From Streptomyces sp. MNU76 (GTDB lineage Bacteria; Actinomycetota; Actinomycetes; Streptomycetales; Streptomycetaceae): 64,000 bases of DNA. The position numbers and the translations under genes are program-made. Below are positions 16,124 through 24,165 of this stretch, one piece after another (the first letter of the stretch is position 1; each line of letters begins with the position of its first letter). The stretch is taken from positions 1,426,001 through 1,490,000 of the forward strand of contig NZ_JAJKLK010000003.1 in NCBI RefSeq assembly GCF_020982545.1. Reading direction: 5' to 3'. The notes beneath the pieces are model-generated. The model searched no databases. It saw nothing but the letters and a program-made list of their open reading frames with translations, and had not been told where the DNA came from.

Positions 16124-16729
16124 CTAGCGGCCAGCGAGGAAGCAGCGAACCACTTCGTAAAGAGTGTCGGAGGTCGTCGCTCGATGCACGCCCGGCGTCA
16201 CATCGGGCAGCGGCTGGGAGCCGACGAGTGCGGTACAGGTTCCGGCCCTGTGGCCGGCGTTAATGTCGCAGGAGGAGTCGCCAACCATCCACGATGCGGA
16301 AAGGTCGAGATCGAGGTCGTGGGCGGCTTGGTGGAGCATGCCGGGGGCGGGCTTCCGGCATGAGCAGAGCCTGCGGTATCGGGGCACCGTGCCGTCCGGA
16401 TGGTGGGGGCAGGCGTAGATGCCGTCGAGCCGGACTCCGTGTCGGGCGAGGAGAGCGCGGAGTCGGTGGTGCATCGCGTCCAACGCTGCCGTGTCTAACA
16501 GCCCCCTCGCCAGCCCGCTCTGGTTCGTGACGACAACCAGGGCGAAGCCAGCGTGCTGGAGGGCGCGCAATGGCAAGCCGATATCCGGCTGTAGGACCAG
16601 CTCGTCGGGGTGGGAGGGATAGTGGCGGGGCTCGGTGAGGGTGCCGTCGCGGTCGAGGAACACCGCCCGTCGGCGCGGCCGACCAGCGCCTGTTGTCGGG
16701 GCGGACGGCGCCGGTTCATTCTGTCTCAC
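16124..16729 (-). CDS. gmhB: D-glycero-D-manno-heptose-1,7-bisphosphate phosphatase (GmhB-like HAD hydrolase)
   Basis: 201-aa HAD-superfamily phosphatase. HAD motif I is FLDRDGTLT (D26, D28), motif II VVTNQSGLARG and motif IV GDSSCDINAG. The Zn-binding loop typical of GmhB/HisB-type enzymes is present as YACPHHPDG...CSCRKPAPGM. GmhB removes the C7 phosphate from heptose-1,7-bisphosphate before nucleotide activation. It is the last gene of operon II and overlaps the epimerase gene by 14 nt. With the GmhA-HldE fusion and the HldD-like epimerase it completes an ADP-heptose route, and Streptomyces does not make lipopolysaccharide, so a specialised-metabolite sugar is likely. Confidence 0.9.
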   Translation of the reverse strand: MRQNEPAPSAPTTGAGRPRRRAVFLDRDGTLTEPRHYPSHPDELVLQPDIGLPLRALQHAGFALVVVTNQSGLARGLLDTAALDAMHHRLRALLARHGVRLDGIYACPHHPDGTVPRYRRLCSCRKPAPGMLHQAAHDLDLDLSASWMVGDSSCDINAGHRAGTCTALVGSQPLPDVTPGVHRATTSDTLYEVVRCFLAGR

Positions 16730-17693
16730 TGCCGCGGAAGGTCTCGAACAACTCGGCGGCGCGGGCTTCGATGGATTCGGCTGAGATGGTCGGCCGGTTG
16801 GGCAGGGCCTTGTCGAGAGCAGTCATGCCAGCGCAGGTGAAGTACTGGTAAGCGGCCGTGTCCGGGTTCGGTACCAGCTCCACGAGCAGAGGCCGACCGG
16901 TGGCCTCACGGTGCAAACGGGCGCACCACTGCACCACGTCCGCGAAGGACGTCGCGTAACCGCCACCGAAGTTGTAGACCCCAGCCGGCACCGGCGGCTG
17001 CTCGGCGAGCTGAACGATGGAGGCGGTGACTGTCTCGACGGGGATGTAATCGCGGGCGGCGGTCAGGGAGTCGTCGAAGACGCGGATCTGTCCTGTGCGG
17101 GCGGCTTGGCGCAGGAGCTGGGACAGGATCGAGGCCATCAGGCCCTTGTCGGCTTCATCGGGGCCGAAGACGTTGGTATAGCGCAACCCCACCCAATCGA
17201 GGCCGGTGACGTGGCGGGCGCGCATCTGCTGGTCGAGGGCGAGCTTGGAGGCGGCGTACGGGTTGAGCGGCCCGGAGCAGCGGGAGAAGTCAGAGTCCGC
17301 GTCCTCGGCGATCGGCGTGCGGTGGCGGAGGGTGCCGTAGACGGAGTGCGAGGAGGCGTAGATCAGACGGGTGCCGCCGGTGCGGCAAGCGTCGGCCAGC
17401 CGGAGCGGGCCGAGGGTGTTGGTCTCGTCCAGCTCAGGTCCGTGCGGAGCGCGGGTGTCGCTGATGCCGGCCTGGTGCACAACAGTGGCGTAGCGGCCGG
17501 CCGTGATCTCGGCGAGGAGAGCCGGGCTGGCGAAGTCGCCGCGCTGCCAGCGGGCCTTGCGGGCAAGGTGGTCGGGGGCTGGGCGCAGGTCGATGGCGGT
17601 GACGTGGTGTCCAGCGAGGTGGAAGGCGTCCACTGTGTGCCGGCCGATGAACCCGGCCGCCCCGGTGACCAATACGTTGCCTCCGGGGATCAT
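16716..17693 (-). CDS. NAD-dependent sugar-nucleotide epimerase (HldD-like)
   Basis: 325-aa short-chain dehydrogenase/reductase. The Rossmann motif is VLVTGAAGFIGRH, the catalytic region ASSHSVYG and NPYAASK (YxxxK). The segment RYTNVFGPDEADKGLMASIL resembles the HldD (RfaD) signature NVYGPxExxKGxMAS, and RDYIPVETV corresponds to the following region. It should interconvert the C6 configuration of ADP-heptose. Start ATG at 17693 overlaps the trifunctional gene stop by ATGA. Its gene position between the GmhA-HldE fusion and GmhB supports this reading. A 4-epimerase or other sugar-nucleotide modification cannot be excluded on sequence alone. Confidence 0.82.
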   Translation of the reverse strand: MIPGGNVLVTGAAGFIGRHTVDAFHLAGHHVTAIDLRPAPDHLARKARWQRGDFASPALLAEITAGRYATVVHQAGISDTRAPHGPELDETNTLGPLRLADACRTGGTRLIYASSHSVYGTLRHRTPIAEDADSDFSRCSGPLNPYAASKLALDQQMRARHVTGLDWVGLRYTNVFGPDEADKGLMASILSQLLRQAARTGQIRVFDDSLTAARDYIPVETVTASIVQLAEQPPVPAGVYNFGGGYATSFADVVQWCARLHREATGRPLLVELVPNPDTAAYQYFTCAGMTALDKALPNRPTISAESIEARAAELFETFRGSETE

Positions 17694-19651
17694 CGGGCAC
17701 CTGCCTGTTGGGTGAGCTGGTCGATGCGGTTGGTGGTGGAGTGACCGTCCAGGTAGGGCACCACGACGACCTCACCGTCCCAGCTCTCCACGAGGTCGGC
17801 TTCGGTGATCCGCTGGCCCGCATAGTCGCCGCCCTTGACCCAGATGTCGGGGCGGAGCTCGGCCAGCACCTTCTCGGGGGTGTCCTCGCCGAAGATGAGC
17901 ACGCCGTCCACGCAGTCCAGCGCCTCCAGCAGCGCGGTGCGCTCGCGTTCGCCGACGACCGGCCGGTCGTGCCCCTTGAGTCGGCGGACGGAGTCGTCGC
18001 TGTTGATGCACACCACCAGGGCGTCTCCGAGGCGACGAGCCTGGTGCAGGAGGGAGAGGTGTCCGGCGTGCAGCAGGTCGAAGCAGCCGCCTGCTCCCAC
18101 GACTTTCCCGCCGCGCGCTCGTACCCGCGCGGCTAGCTCCAGTGGCGCCGACGGGTCAGCGGGCTGCGGGACGTACAGGCTGGCGGGGCCGCCTGCTTGG
18201 ACGTAGCTGGTCGCAGCATCGACGGCCGCGGCCACGGCGTGTGACGGCAGCCGTCCGGCACCGAGCATCACGGCTGCGGTGACGGCCAGCTGGTCACCGG
18301 CCCCACAGGTGTCTCCAGCGGCCGGGCGGCCCGGGACGACCAGGGGGTGGGAGTAGGGGTCTGCGATCAGGACGGCGCCGTTGCGCCCCTGGGTGACGGC
18401 GATCTGCTTGACCGGCCACTCGGCCAGAAGCCGCACGCCCCGCCCGACATCGTCGCCGAGCTCCTGCGGCCCGCTGTCCCCGGTCAGGGCCTGGGCTTCG
18501 TCCGCGTTCGGGACGGCCAGGGCCGTCCCCGGGACCGGCTCGGCCCCCTTGGGGTGCGGGTCCCACACCAGCGGGCAGCGGCGGGCCGCGTCGGTGAGGG
18601 CCTGGCGGAGTTCGTCGTGTGCGCCGATGCCACGCCCGTAGTCACATACCAGCACGGCCGCGGCCTCGTCCAGCCGGGCGCGGGCGATGTCCGCAAGCGG
18701 GCCGAACCGCAGCGGGGAGGTGGCCGTGTCGAAGCGGAGCAGGGTGCGATCGGCGGCGCGGATACGGGTCTTGACCGGGGTGGTGCCGGCGGTGGCCAGG
18801 TCGACGACCTCGACGCCTGCCTGGTCCAGCAGGGTGCGGACCCGGGCCCCAGGGGTGTCTTGTCCGAGGCCGCACACGAGGGTGACGCGCCAGCCCGGCT
18901 CCCGGGCGGCCAGGACGGCGGCCAGTCCGGCGCCGCCCGGACGGTCGATGGCCTGCGTGTCGGCGATGACCGGTACGGGGGCCTCCGGTGAAAGGCGGTC
19001 GGCCGTGCCTGTGATGTCGCGGTCCAGCAGCACGTCGCCGACCACCACCAGCCGGCGCATGCCGTCCAGCTGTTCATCGTTGGACGCGGCCGGCCCGGTG
19101 AGGTGGGCGTCGATGGCCGCGCAAAGGACGTGCACGGCCACCAGGTGGCACTCCTGGACGGTGGCGGTCTGCTCGGCGTCCACGCACACCGCCTGATCGC
19201 TGGCCTCGGCAAGCGGGTTCGGTGCGGGGCCGGTCAGCGCCCAGACGGTGAGGCCGAGTTCCCGGCCCGCCTGGGCTGCGGCGAGCACGTTGGGGCTAGT
19301 GCCGGAGGTAGAGATCAGGAGTAGGACGTCGCCGGGGCGGCCGTGTGCGCGGACCTGCCGGGCGAAGACCTCCTGGGCGCCGTAGTCGTTGACGATGGCG
19401 GTCACCGAAGAGGAATCTGCGTGCAGCGCGATGGCGGACATGGGCACCCGCTCGGCGCGGAAGCGGCCGACGAGTTCGGAGGTGAGGTGCTGGGCCTCGG
19501 CCGCCGAGCCGCCGTTGCCCGCGACGAGCAGTCGCCCGCCCGCGGGCAGTCGTCCGGCGAGGAGGCTGCCCCATGCCTGGAGGCGGGCGACATCAAGCAG
19601 GGGTAACGCAACGGAGAGCGCCTGTATGTGCGCGCGGCCCAGCTGGGGCAC
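17690..19651 (-). CDS. Trifunctional GmhA isomerase / HldE kinase / HldE adenylyltransferase fusion
   Basis: 653-aa fusion of three heptose-pathway activities. Residues 1-190 are a SIS-domain sedoheptulose-7-phosphate isomerase (GNGGSAAEAQHLTSELVGRF, STSGTSPNVLAAA). Residues 195-495 are a PfkB-type heptose-7-phosphate kinase (GDVLLDRDITG, GGAGLAA, GAGD at 450-453). Residues 515-653 are a nucleotidyltransferase of the RfaE-II type (GGCFDLLHAGHLSLLHQARRLGD, VKGGDYAG). The GTG start at 19651 follows GAGGGAG. In most bacteria GmhA is separate from the HldE kinase-adenylyltransferase. Together with GmhB this one protein could take sedoheptulose-7-phosphate to ADP-heptose. Its stop overlaps the epimerase ATG. 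Confidence 0.93.
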   Translation of the reverse strand: MPQLGRAHIQALSVALPLLDVARLQAWGSLLAGRLPAGGRLLVAGNGGSAAEAQHLTSELVGRFRAERVPMSAIALHADSSSVTAIVNDYGAQEVFARQVRAHGRPGDVLLLISTSGTSPNVLAAAQAGRELGLTVWALTGPAPNPLAEASDQAVCVDAEQTATVQECHLVAVHVLCAAIDAHLTGPAASNDEQLDGMRRLVVVGDVLLDRDITGTADRLSPEAPVPVIADTQAIDRPGGAGLAAVLAAREPGWRVTLVCGLGQDTPGARVRTLLDQAGVEVVDLATAGTTPVKTRIRAADRTLLRFDTATSPLRFGPLADIARARLDEAAAVLVCDYGRGIGAHDELRQALTDAARRCPLVWDPHPKGAEPVPGTALAVPNADEAQALTGDSGPQELGDDVGRGVRLLAEWPVKQIAVTQGRNGAVLIADPYSHPLVVPGRPAAGDTCGAGDQLAVTAAVMLGAGRLPSHAVAAAVDAATSYVQAGGPASLYVPQPADPSAPLELAARVRARGGKVVGAGGCFDLLHAGHLSLLHQARRLGDALVVCINSDDSVRRLKGHDRPVVGERERTALLEALDCVDGVLIFGEDTPEKVLAELRPDIWVKGGDYAGQRITEADLVESWDGEVVVVPYLDGHSTTNRIDQLTQQAGAR

Positions 19652-19740
19652 GGTCAACTCCCTCGAAGGACAAAGTAGACAGCGTCGGGGCGGTTGCCGG
19701 GGTGCTGGCGCTCGCCGACCAGCGCCGGCACCCCGAGGGC

Positions 19741-21123
19741 TTAGGACGCGGCGGGCCGGTAGCGGGCAAACAGCGGGCCGTACGCGGTCAGTGCGCGGTC
19801 GCGCTCCAAGAGCGGATAGTCCAGGAGCTTGTCGACGATGCGATGTTCGGCGAGGAGGCGCTCGGCGTGCTGGAGCAGCACGGTGTCGCCGAGTTCGGTG
19901 AGGTGGACGCCGTCGCTCCACACGCCGCCTGCCTGATCGTCGGCGGGCAGGTGACGGGCGACAGCGGTGAACGGGGTCCACACGTCCAGGAACAGTGCGC
20001 CGTGAGCGGCGGCGGCCTTGCGGGCAGCCTCGTTGTAGCGGGCGAGTTCGATGTTCATGGCGGCAACGGTCCCGGGGTCCTCGATCGGGCCGAAGGGGGT
20101 CTCGCTGATGACCACGATCTGCCGGGAGTAGCCGGTCAGCTGTTCCAGCATGGCGGTGATGTGCCGGGTGTACTCATCGAGGTCGACCGCCTCGGACAGC
20201 CGGTTCTGGAAACGACGCCAGACATCGTTGATGCCGCAGCCGAGGAACACGAGGTCGTAGTCGGTGCCGGTGGTCGCCCTGTCAGCTTCCACGAGGGAGG
20301 CGATGTCCCGGCTCGTGGCACCGCCCTCGCCGTGATTGCGGATGTCGAAGCCGATGTGGGCGTGGGCACCGCGCAGGGAGAGCGTGAGGCGGTGCACCCA
20401 GCCGCGCTGATGCCAGCCCTCGACGGTGACCTTGGAGCCGACCTCGGGCAGGTTGGCCTGGGTGGTCATCTGCGCGTTGAACGCTTCGAGGTGCTCCATG
20501 ATGCTCGTCCCGAAGAACCCCACGGTCAGGGTGCGCCGGTCCTCGCTCGCGACGGGGGCGCCGTCGAAGTGGCGGCGCACTGCGGCCGGGACGCCGGCGG
20601 CGACCGTGTCGGGGGCGATGCTGTGGGCGACGACCGCGTTGGCCCCGACCAGGACGTTCGCCCCGATGCGGACGCCGCCGGTGACTGTGACCTTGTTCGA
20701 CAGGGTTGCGCCCGGCTCGATGATGATCGGCGCGGCCTCGAATCCGGACGCCCACGGCACGAGTTGCCCGGTGGGCACGTTCGCGGCGGTGCGTACGCGG
20801 TGGTTGTGGTCGTGGAGGTCGACCATGTTTGACAGGGCCGCGCCGTCGCCGAGGCTGATGCCGACCATGGCGGAGATGAAGGTGTGCTCCCCGATGGCGA
20901 CGTCGTTGCCGATGGTGACGGTGGCGCCGCGGTGGACCTGGATGGTGGACCCGCGCCGGATGCAGACCCGGTCGCCGATTGTCAGGTGGGCGCCGGTGTC
21001 GAGCTCGATCACGAGGTCGTCGGGCAGGTCGCAGTCCTCGCCGAGGGTGAGCGCCGTGCCGTGCTGGGCGCGCAGCCGGTCGGCTGCCGGCAGTTCGGAA
21101 GGGGCAGGGGTGGTGCTGGTCAT
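19741..21123 (-). CDS. Left-handed beta-helix / SGNH hydrolase two-domain protein
   Basis: 460-aa protein with two domains. Residues about 20-185 have the hexapeptide repeats of a left-handed beta-helix acyltransferase (LTIGDRVCIRRGSTIQVHRGATVTIGNDVAIGEH shortened here by position: 47-80; also GVRIGANVLVGANAVV). Residues about 198-440 form an SGNH/GDSL esterase-like domain: FFGTSIMEH (Ser207), GCGINDVWRRF (Gly/Asn block) and DGVHLTELG (Asp404, His407). The usual GDS is GTS. Such a pair could add and remove, or transfer, an acyl group on a sugar. The gene is followed after 89 bp by the heptose fusion and preceded by the carbamoyltransferase. The acyl donor and acceptor are unknown. Confidence 0.8.
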   Translation of the reverse strand: MTSTTPAPSELPAADRLRAQHGTALTLGEDCDLPDDLVIELDTGAHLTIGDRVCIRRGSTIQVHRGATVTIGNDVAIGEHTFISAMVGISLGDGAALSNMVDLHDHNHRVRTAANVPTGQLVPWASGFEAAPIIIEPGATLSNKVTVTGGVRIGANVLVGANAVVAHSIAPDTVAAGVPAAVRRHFDGAPVASEDRRTLTVGFFGTSIMEHLEAFNAQMTTQANLPEVGSKVTVEGWHQRGWVHRLTLSLRGAHAHIGFDIRNHGEGGATSRDIASLVEADRATTGTDYDLVFLGCGINDVWRRFQNRLSEAVDLDEYTRHITAMLEQLTGYSRQIVVISETPFGPIEDPGTVAAMNIELARYNEAARKAAAAHGALFLDVWTPFTAVARHLPADDQAGGVWSDGVHLTELGDTVLLQHAERLLAEHRIVDKLLDYPLLERDRALTAYGPLFARYRPAAS

Positions 21124-21210
21124 CGCGAATCGGTCCTGTTCGCTTGATGCGGATGATGGCCACGGGGCCGGCCCTCAACCTACCGGCCGTGAACGGGTGG
21201 TGTCGGACAG

Positions 21211-22935
21211 TCAGTTCGGCTGCTCCTTGAGTACGAGGAACGGGCCGATGGCGAGTGCGTCCAGGGGGCTGGCGGCGAAGGTGGCGACTGCGTCGCGGGG
21301 GGTGCACACGATCGGCTCGGCCTCGTGGTTGAACGAGGTGTTCAGCAGCGTGGGCGGCCGGCCGGTCTGCTCGGCGAACGAGGCGAGGAGGCGCGCGTAC
21401 GGGTCGGCGTCGTCGCGGGCGACGGTCTGCGGGCGCAGCGTGCCGTCGGAGTGGACGGCGGCCGGGATCACCTGGTGCGCGGCCTCGGTCGCCTGCCGGG
21501 CGACGATCATGAACGGGTGGGGGACGCTCGTACCGATCAGAGCGGACGCGGCCTCCTCCAGGAGGGCAGGGGCGAGGGGCCGCCACGGTTCCCGGTGCTT
21601 GATGCGGTCGTTGATGTGGTCGCGGGCCCGGGTGTGGTGGGCATCGGCGAGGATACTGCGCCGGCCGAGCGCGCGGGGCCCGGCCTCCATGCGCCCCTGG
21701 AACCAGCCGATGGTGCACCCGAGCGCCAGGTGCCCGGCCACCACGGTCGGCAGGTCGTCGCCGTGGTCGCGGAAGGCCAGGCCGTAGTCGTTGAGGGTCG
21801 CACGGATAGTAGCTGGGTCGAAGGCGGGGCCGAGGGCGGCGGCGGTCATCGCCTCACCGGGCAGCGCCAGGTCGCCGCGCCGCACCGCGACCTCAAGGGC
21901 GGCGCCGAGGGCGCACCCGGCGTCCCCGGCGGCTGGCTGGACGAACAGCTCATCTACGCCGCGCAGGGCGGCAAGGCGGCCGTTGGCGGAGCAGTTCAGG
22001 CCGACCCCGCCCGCGACACACAGACGCCGGGACCCGGTGAGCGTGAGGACTTCGCGGGCCAGCTCGGCCAGGCACTGCTCCAGCAGGTGCTGCGCCGAGG
22101 CGGCAAGGTCGGCGTGCTCGGGCCCAAAGCCCGTGTCGGGCACGACGCGTCCCCCGCTGTAGGTGCGGGCGCGACGGTGGGGCGGGATGCCGAGGCCGGT
22201 GTACGCGGCGGCGTACGCGGCCTTCAGACGCCGGTAGTAGCGCAGGTCGGTGTACTGGTCCTCGACCGGTTCGTCGGGGCGGATCCCGTAGCGGGACAGG
22301 TCCAGGTGGTAGCCCCCGGCCTGGGGCGTGAGGAAGTCCAGCTGGTAGCGGTTCGGGTTGCCGTAGCCGGCCAGGCCCATGAGCTTGCCGGAGCTGGTCC
22401 AGTCCCCGAGCCCGAGGTGTTCGGCGACCGTCTCGTAGAACCAGCCCAGGGACTGGGAGAAGGGGAACTGGCGCAGGACCTTCAGCCCGCTGGTAGTGCC
22501 GTGGGCGAGGGTGGCGGAAATGCCGTCGCCGGAACCGTCGACCACCAGGACGGCGGCCTCGTCGAACCCGGCAGGGTGGAACGCCGAGGCAGCGTGCGCG
22601 AGATGGTGCTCGATCACGGTGACCTGCCGGGGCCGGTGATGGCCGAACAGGCTGGGGTCGAGGAGTTCGGCGATCAGCTCCATGTCCGTACACGTGTCGC
22701 TCGGCTCGGGCCAGGCGGGGTTGAACGCGATGGCGATCTCGTCGACCTGGTCGAGGGTGATGCCGGCCTCGGACAGGCAGTACGCCGCGGCCACCGCGCA
22801 GGAGCGGGAGTCCTTGTGGTGCTTGCGGCGGGAGAACCGCTCTTCCTCGGCGAAGGCCACGATGCGGCCGTCGATGACCAGACAGGCGGAGGCATCGTGG
22901 TAGTACGGGCCGCCCAGTCCCAGCACGGTTCCCAA
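21211..22935 (-). CDS. O-carbamoyltransferase (NodU/CmcH/TobZ family)
   Basis: 574-aa carbamoyltransferase that uses carbamoyl phosphate and ATP to carbamoylate a hydroxyl. The N-terminal Kae1-like domain has GLGGPYYHDASACLVIDG, FAEEERFSRRKHHK, EHHLAHAASAFHPAGF (metal-binding His) and VVDGSGDG. The C-terminal domain has GRMEAGPRALGRRSILAD, INDRIKHREPWRPLAPALLEE and LNTSFNHEAEPIV. I prefer TTG at 22935, which has GAGAAGGAG upstream; the longer GTG at 22965 places that RBS inside the coding region. In operon II the acceptor is probably a sugar or nucleoside hydroxyl of the pathway product. Confidence 0.93.
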   Translation of the reverse strand: MGTVLGLGGPYYHDASACLVIDGRIVAFAEEERFSRRKHHKDSRSCAVAAAYCLSEAGITLDQVDEIAIAFNPAWPEPSDTCTDMELIAELLDPSLFGHHRPRQVTVIEHHLAHAASAFHPAGFDEAAVLVVDGSGDGISATLAHGTTSGLKVLRQFPFSQSLGWFYETVAEHLGLGDWTSSGKLMGLAGYGNPNRYQLDFLTPQAGGYHLDLSRYGIRPDEPVEDQYTDLRYYRRLKAAYAAAYTGLGIPPHRRARTYSGGRVVPDTGFGPEHADLAASAQHLLEQCLAELAREVLTLTGSRRLCVAGGVGLNCSANGRLAALRGVDELFVQPAAGDAGCALGAALEVAVRRGDLALPGEAMTAAALGPAFDPATIRATLNDYGLAFRDHGDDLPTVVAGHLALGCTIGWFQGRMEAGPRALGRRSILADAHHTRARDHINDRIKHREPWRPLAPALLEEAASALIGTSVPHPFMIVARQATEAAHQVIPAAVHSDGTLRPQTVARDDADPYARLLASFAEQTGRPPTLLNTSFNHEAEPIVCTPRDAVATFAASPLDALAIGPFLVLKEQPN

Positions 22936-22995
22936 CGTGTGCTCCTTCTCGCAGTCGCCCAACACCCCGCGGCGCGGGGCGGGTTCAGACAGTGG

Positions 22996-24165
22996 TCAGG
23001 TCAGGTGGTCGAGGGTGGCCTTGAGGACGGCCGGAACGTCGATGGTGTCCATGCAGCCGCCGACCCCGCCGCAGGCAACCTGGTGGGCGCACGGCGAGCA
23101 CGCCAGCATCGAGCGCAGCGCGGTCACGTTCGTCACGTGCTTGGGGATGACCTCGGCACCGTTGCTCGGCCCGAGCAGCAGCACGGCCGGCCTCTTGTGT
23201 GCGAGCGCGAGATGGAAGCCGAAGGAGTCCCCGGTCACCACCGCGTCGACCAGGCCCGGCAGCGCGGCGGCCTCCTCCAGGCTGAGCGGCGCGTACGCCA
23301 CCCGGGACTCGTCGGCACCCCGCAGCCGCAGGTGCCGCACCAGGGCCTCGCACGCGTCGCGGTCGCTCGGGCCGCCGAGGACGGCTAGCTGCGCCCCGTG
23401 GTCGACGAGGGCGTCGCCGAGCTCGGCCCAGTGCCGCGCCGGCCACAGCTTCGTCGGCAGCGACCCGCCCAGATTCAGGCACACCCTGGGACCGGTCCGC
23501 TCCCCGAGAAGCCCGGCCGCGCGCCGCCGGGCGGCCTCCGGCACTTCCAGGACGTACGGCTCGCCCGCATACGTGTAGCCGGAGACGGCGAAGTACAGCT
23601 CCGTCCACGTCTGCTGGTTGCCGATCGTGCGGTAGTCGTTCCAGGTGTTCTGCCGGAAGAACTGCATCGCCGCCGCGCCCATCGGATACAGGACGTGGTC
23701 GGGGCCGCCGAAGGCGAGCCCCGCCTTGTGCCCGGCGTCGATGCGGTCGACCAGCGCCGCCGCGGACGGAGTCCGCTCGAAGGAGTACACCGCGTCGAAA
23801 CGGCGCGACGGCAGCTGGGCGGCGGCCTCCCAGTCGTGGACGAGGACTTCGTCCACGTACGGGTTCATCCGCAGGATCGGCGCGCACGCCTCGTCCACCA
23901 GCCAGGTGATGTGCGCGCCGGGCTTCTCGGCGCGAATCCGCGCGGGAAGGGGGGAGGCGATCAGCATGTCCCCCAGCAGGCCGAGCATCACGATCAGGAC
24001 CCGGTGGTCGACGGGGTCGCGATGCGGGCAGCCGTGGCACGGGCGCCAGTGGCGGCAGGGTCTCCCGCCGGCGAAGTGCCGGCAGTCCGAGTGGATCTCG
24101 AACGTGTCCACGGTGTGCACGGGGCCAAGGAAGGCGCCCCGGACAGGGAGTTGCTCCGGACTCAC
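22996..24165 (-). CDS. Glycosyltransferase family 9 (heptosyltransferase-like) with Cys-rich N-terminus
   Basis: 389-aa GT-B glycosyltransferase resembling ADP-heptose:LPS heptosyltransferases: VLIVMLGLLGDMLIASPLPARIRA, AHITWLVDEACAPIL, CLNLGGSLPTKLWPARHW, and VVTGDSFGFHLALAHKRPAVLLLG. The start GTG at 24165 overlaps the SHMT stop (GTGA). The first 50 residues hold HSDCRHF, RPCRHWRPCHGCPH and later ACSPCAHQVACGG, so several cysteines could bind a metal or a cluster. It is the obvious enzyme to transfer the heptose made by operon II. The acceptor is unknown. Confidence 0.88.
   Translation of the reverse strand: MSPEQLPVRGAFLGPVHTVDTFEIHSDCRHFAGGRPCRHWRPCHGCPHRDPVDHRVLIVMLGLLGDMLIASPLPARIRAEKPGAHITWLVDEACAPILRMNPYVDEVLVHDWEAAAQLPSRRFDAVYSFERTPSAAALVDRIDAGHKAGLAFGGPDHVLYPMGAAAMQFFRQNTWNDYRTIGNQQTWTELYFAVSGYTYAGEPYVLEVPEAARRRAAGLLGERTGPRVCLNLGGSLPTKLWPARHWAELGDALVDHGAQLAVLGGPSDRDACEALVRHLRLRGADESRVAYAPLSLEEAAALPGLVDAVVTGDSFGFHLALAHKRPAVLLLGPSNGAEVIPKHVTNVTALRSMLACSPCAHQVACGGVGGCMDTIDVPAVLKATLDHLT

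Noticed and set aside
16124-17693. LPS core biosynthesis genes
   Set aside because: The enzymes are those of the ADP-heptose pathway, but the host looks like a Gram-positive actinomycete without LPS, and the neighbours are specialised-metabolism genes.
21325-23388. A 687-codon forward open frame
   Set aside because: It lies wholly antisense to the carbamoyltransferase and glycosyltransferase genes and shows no family motif; it is a high-GC shadow frame.
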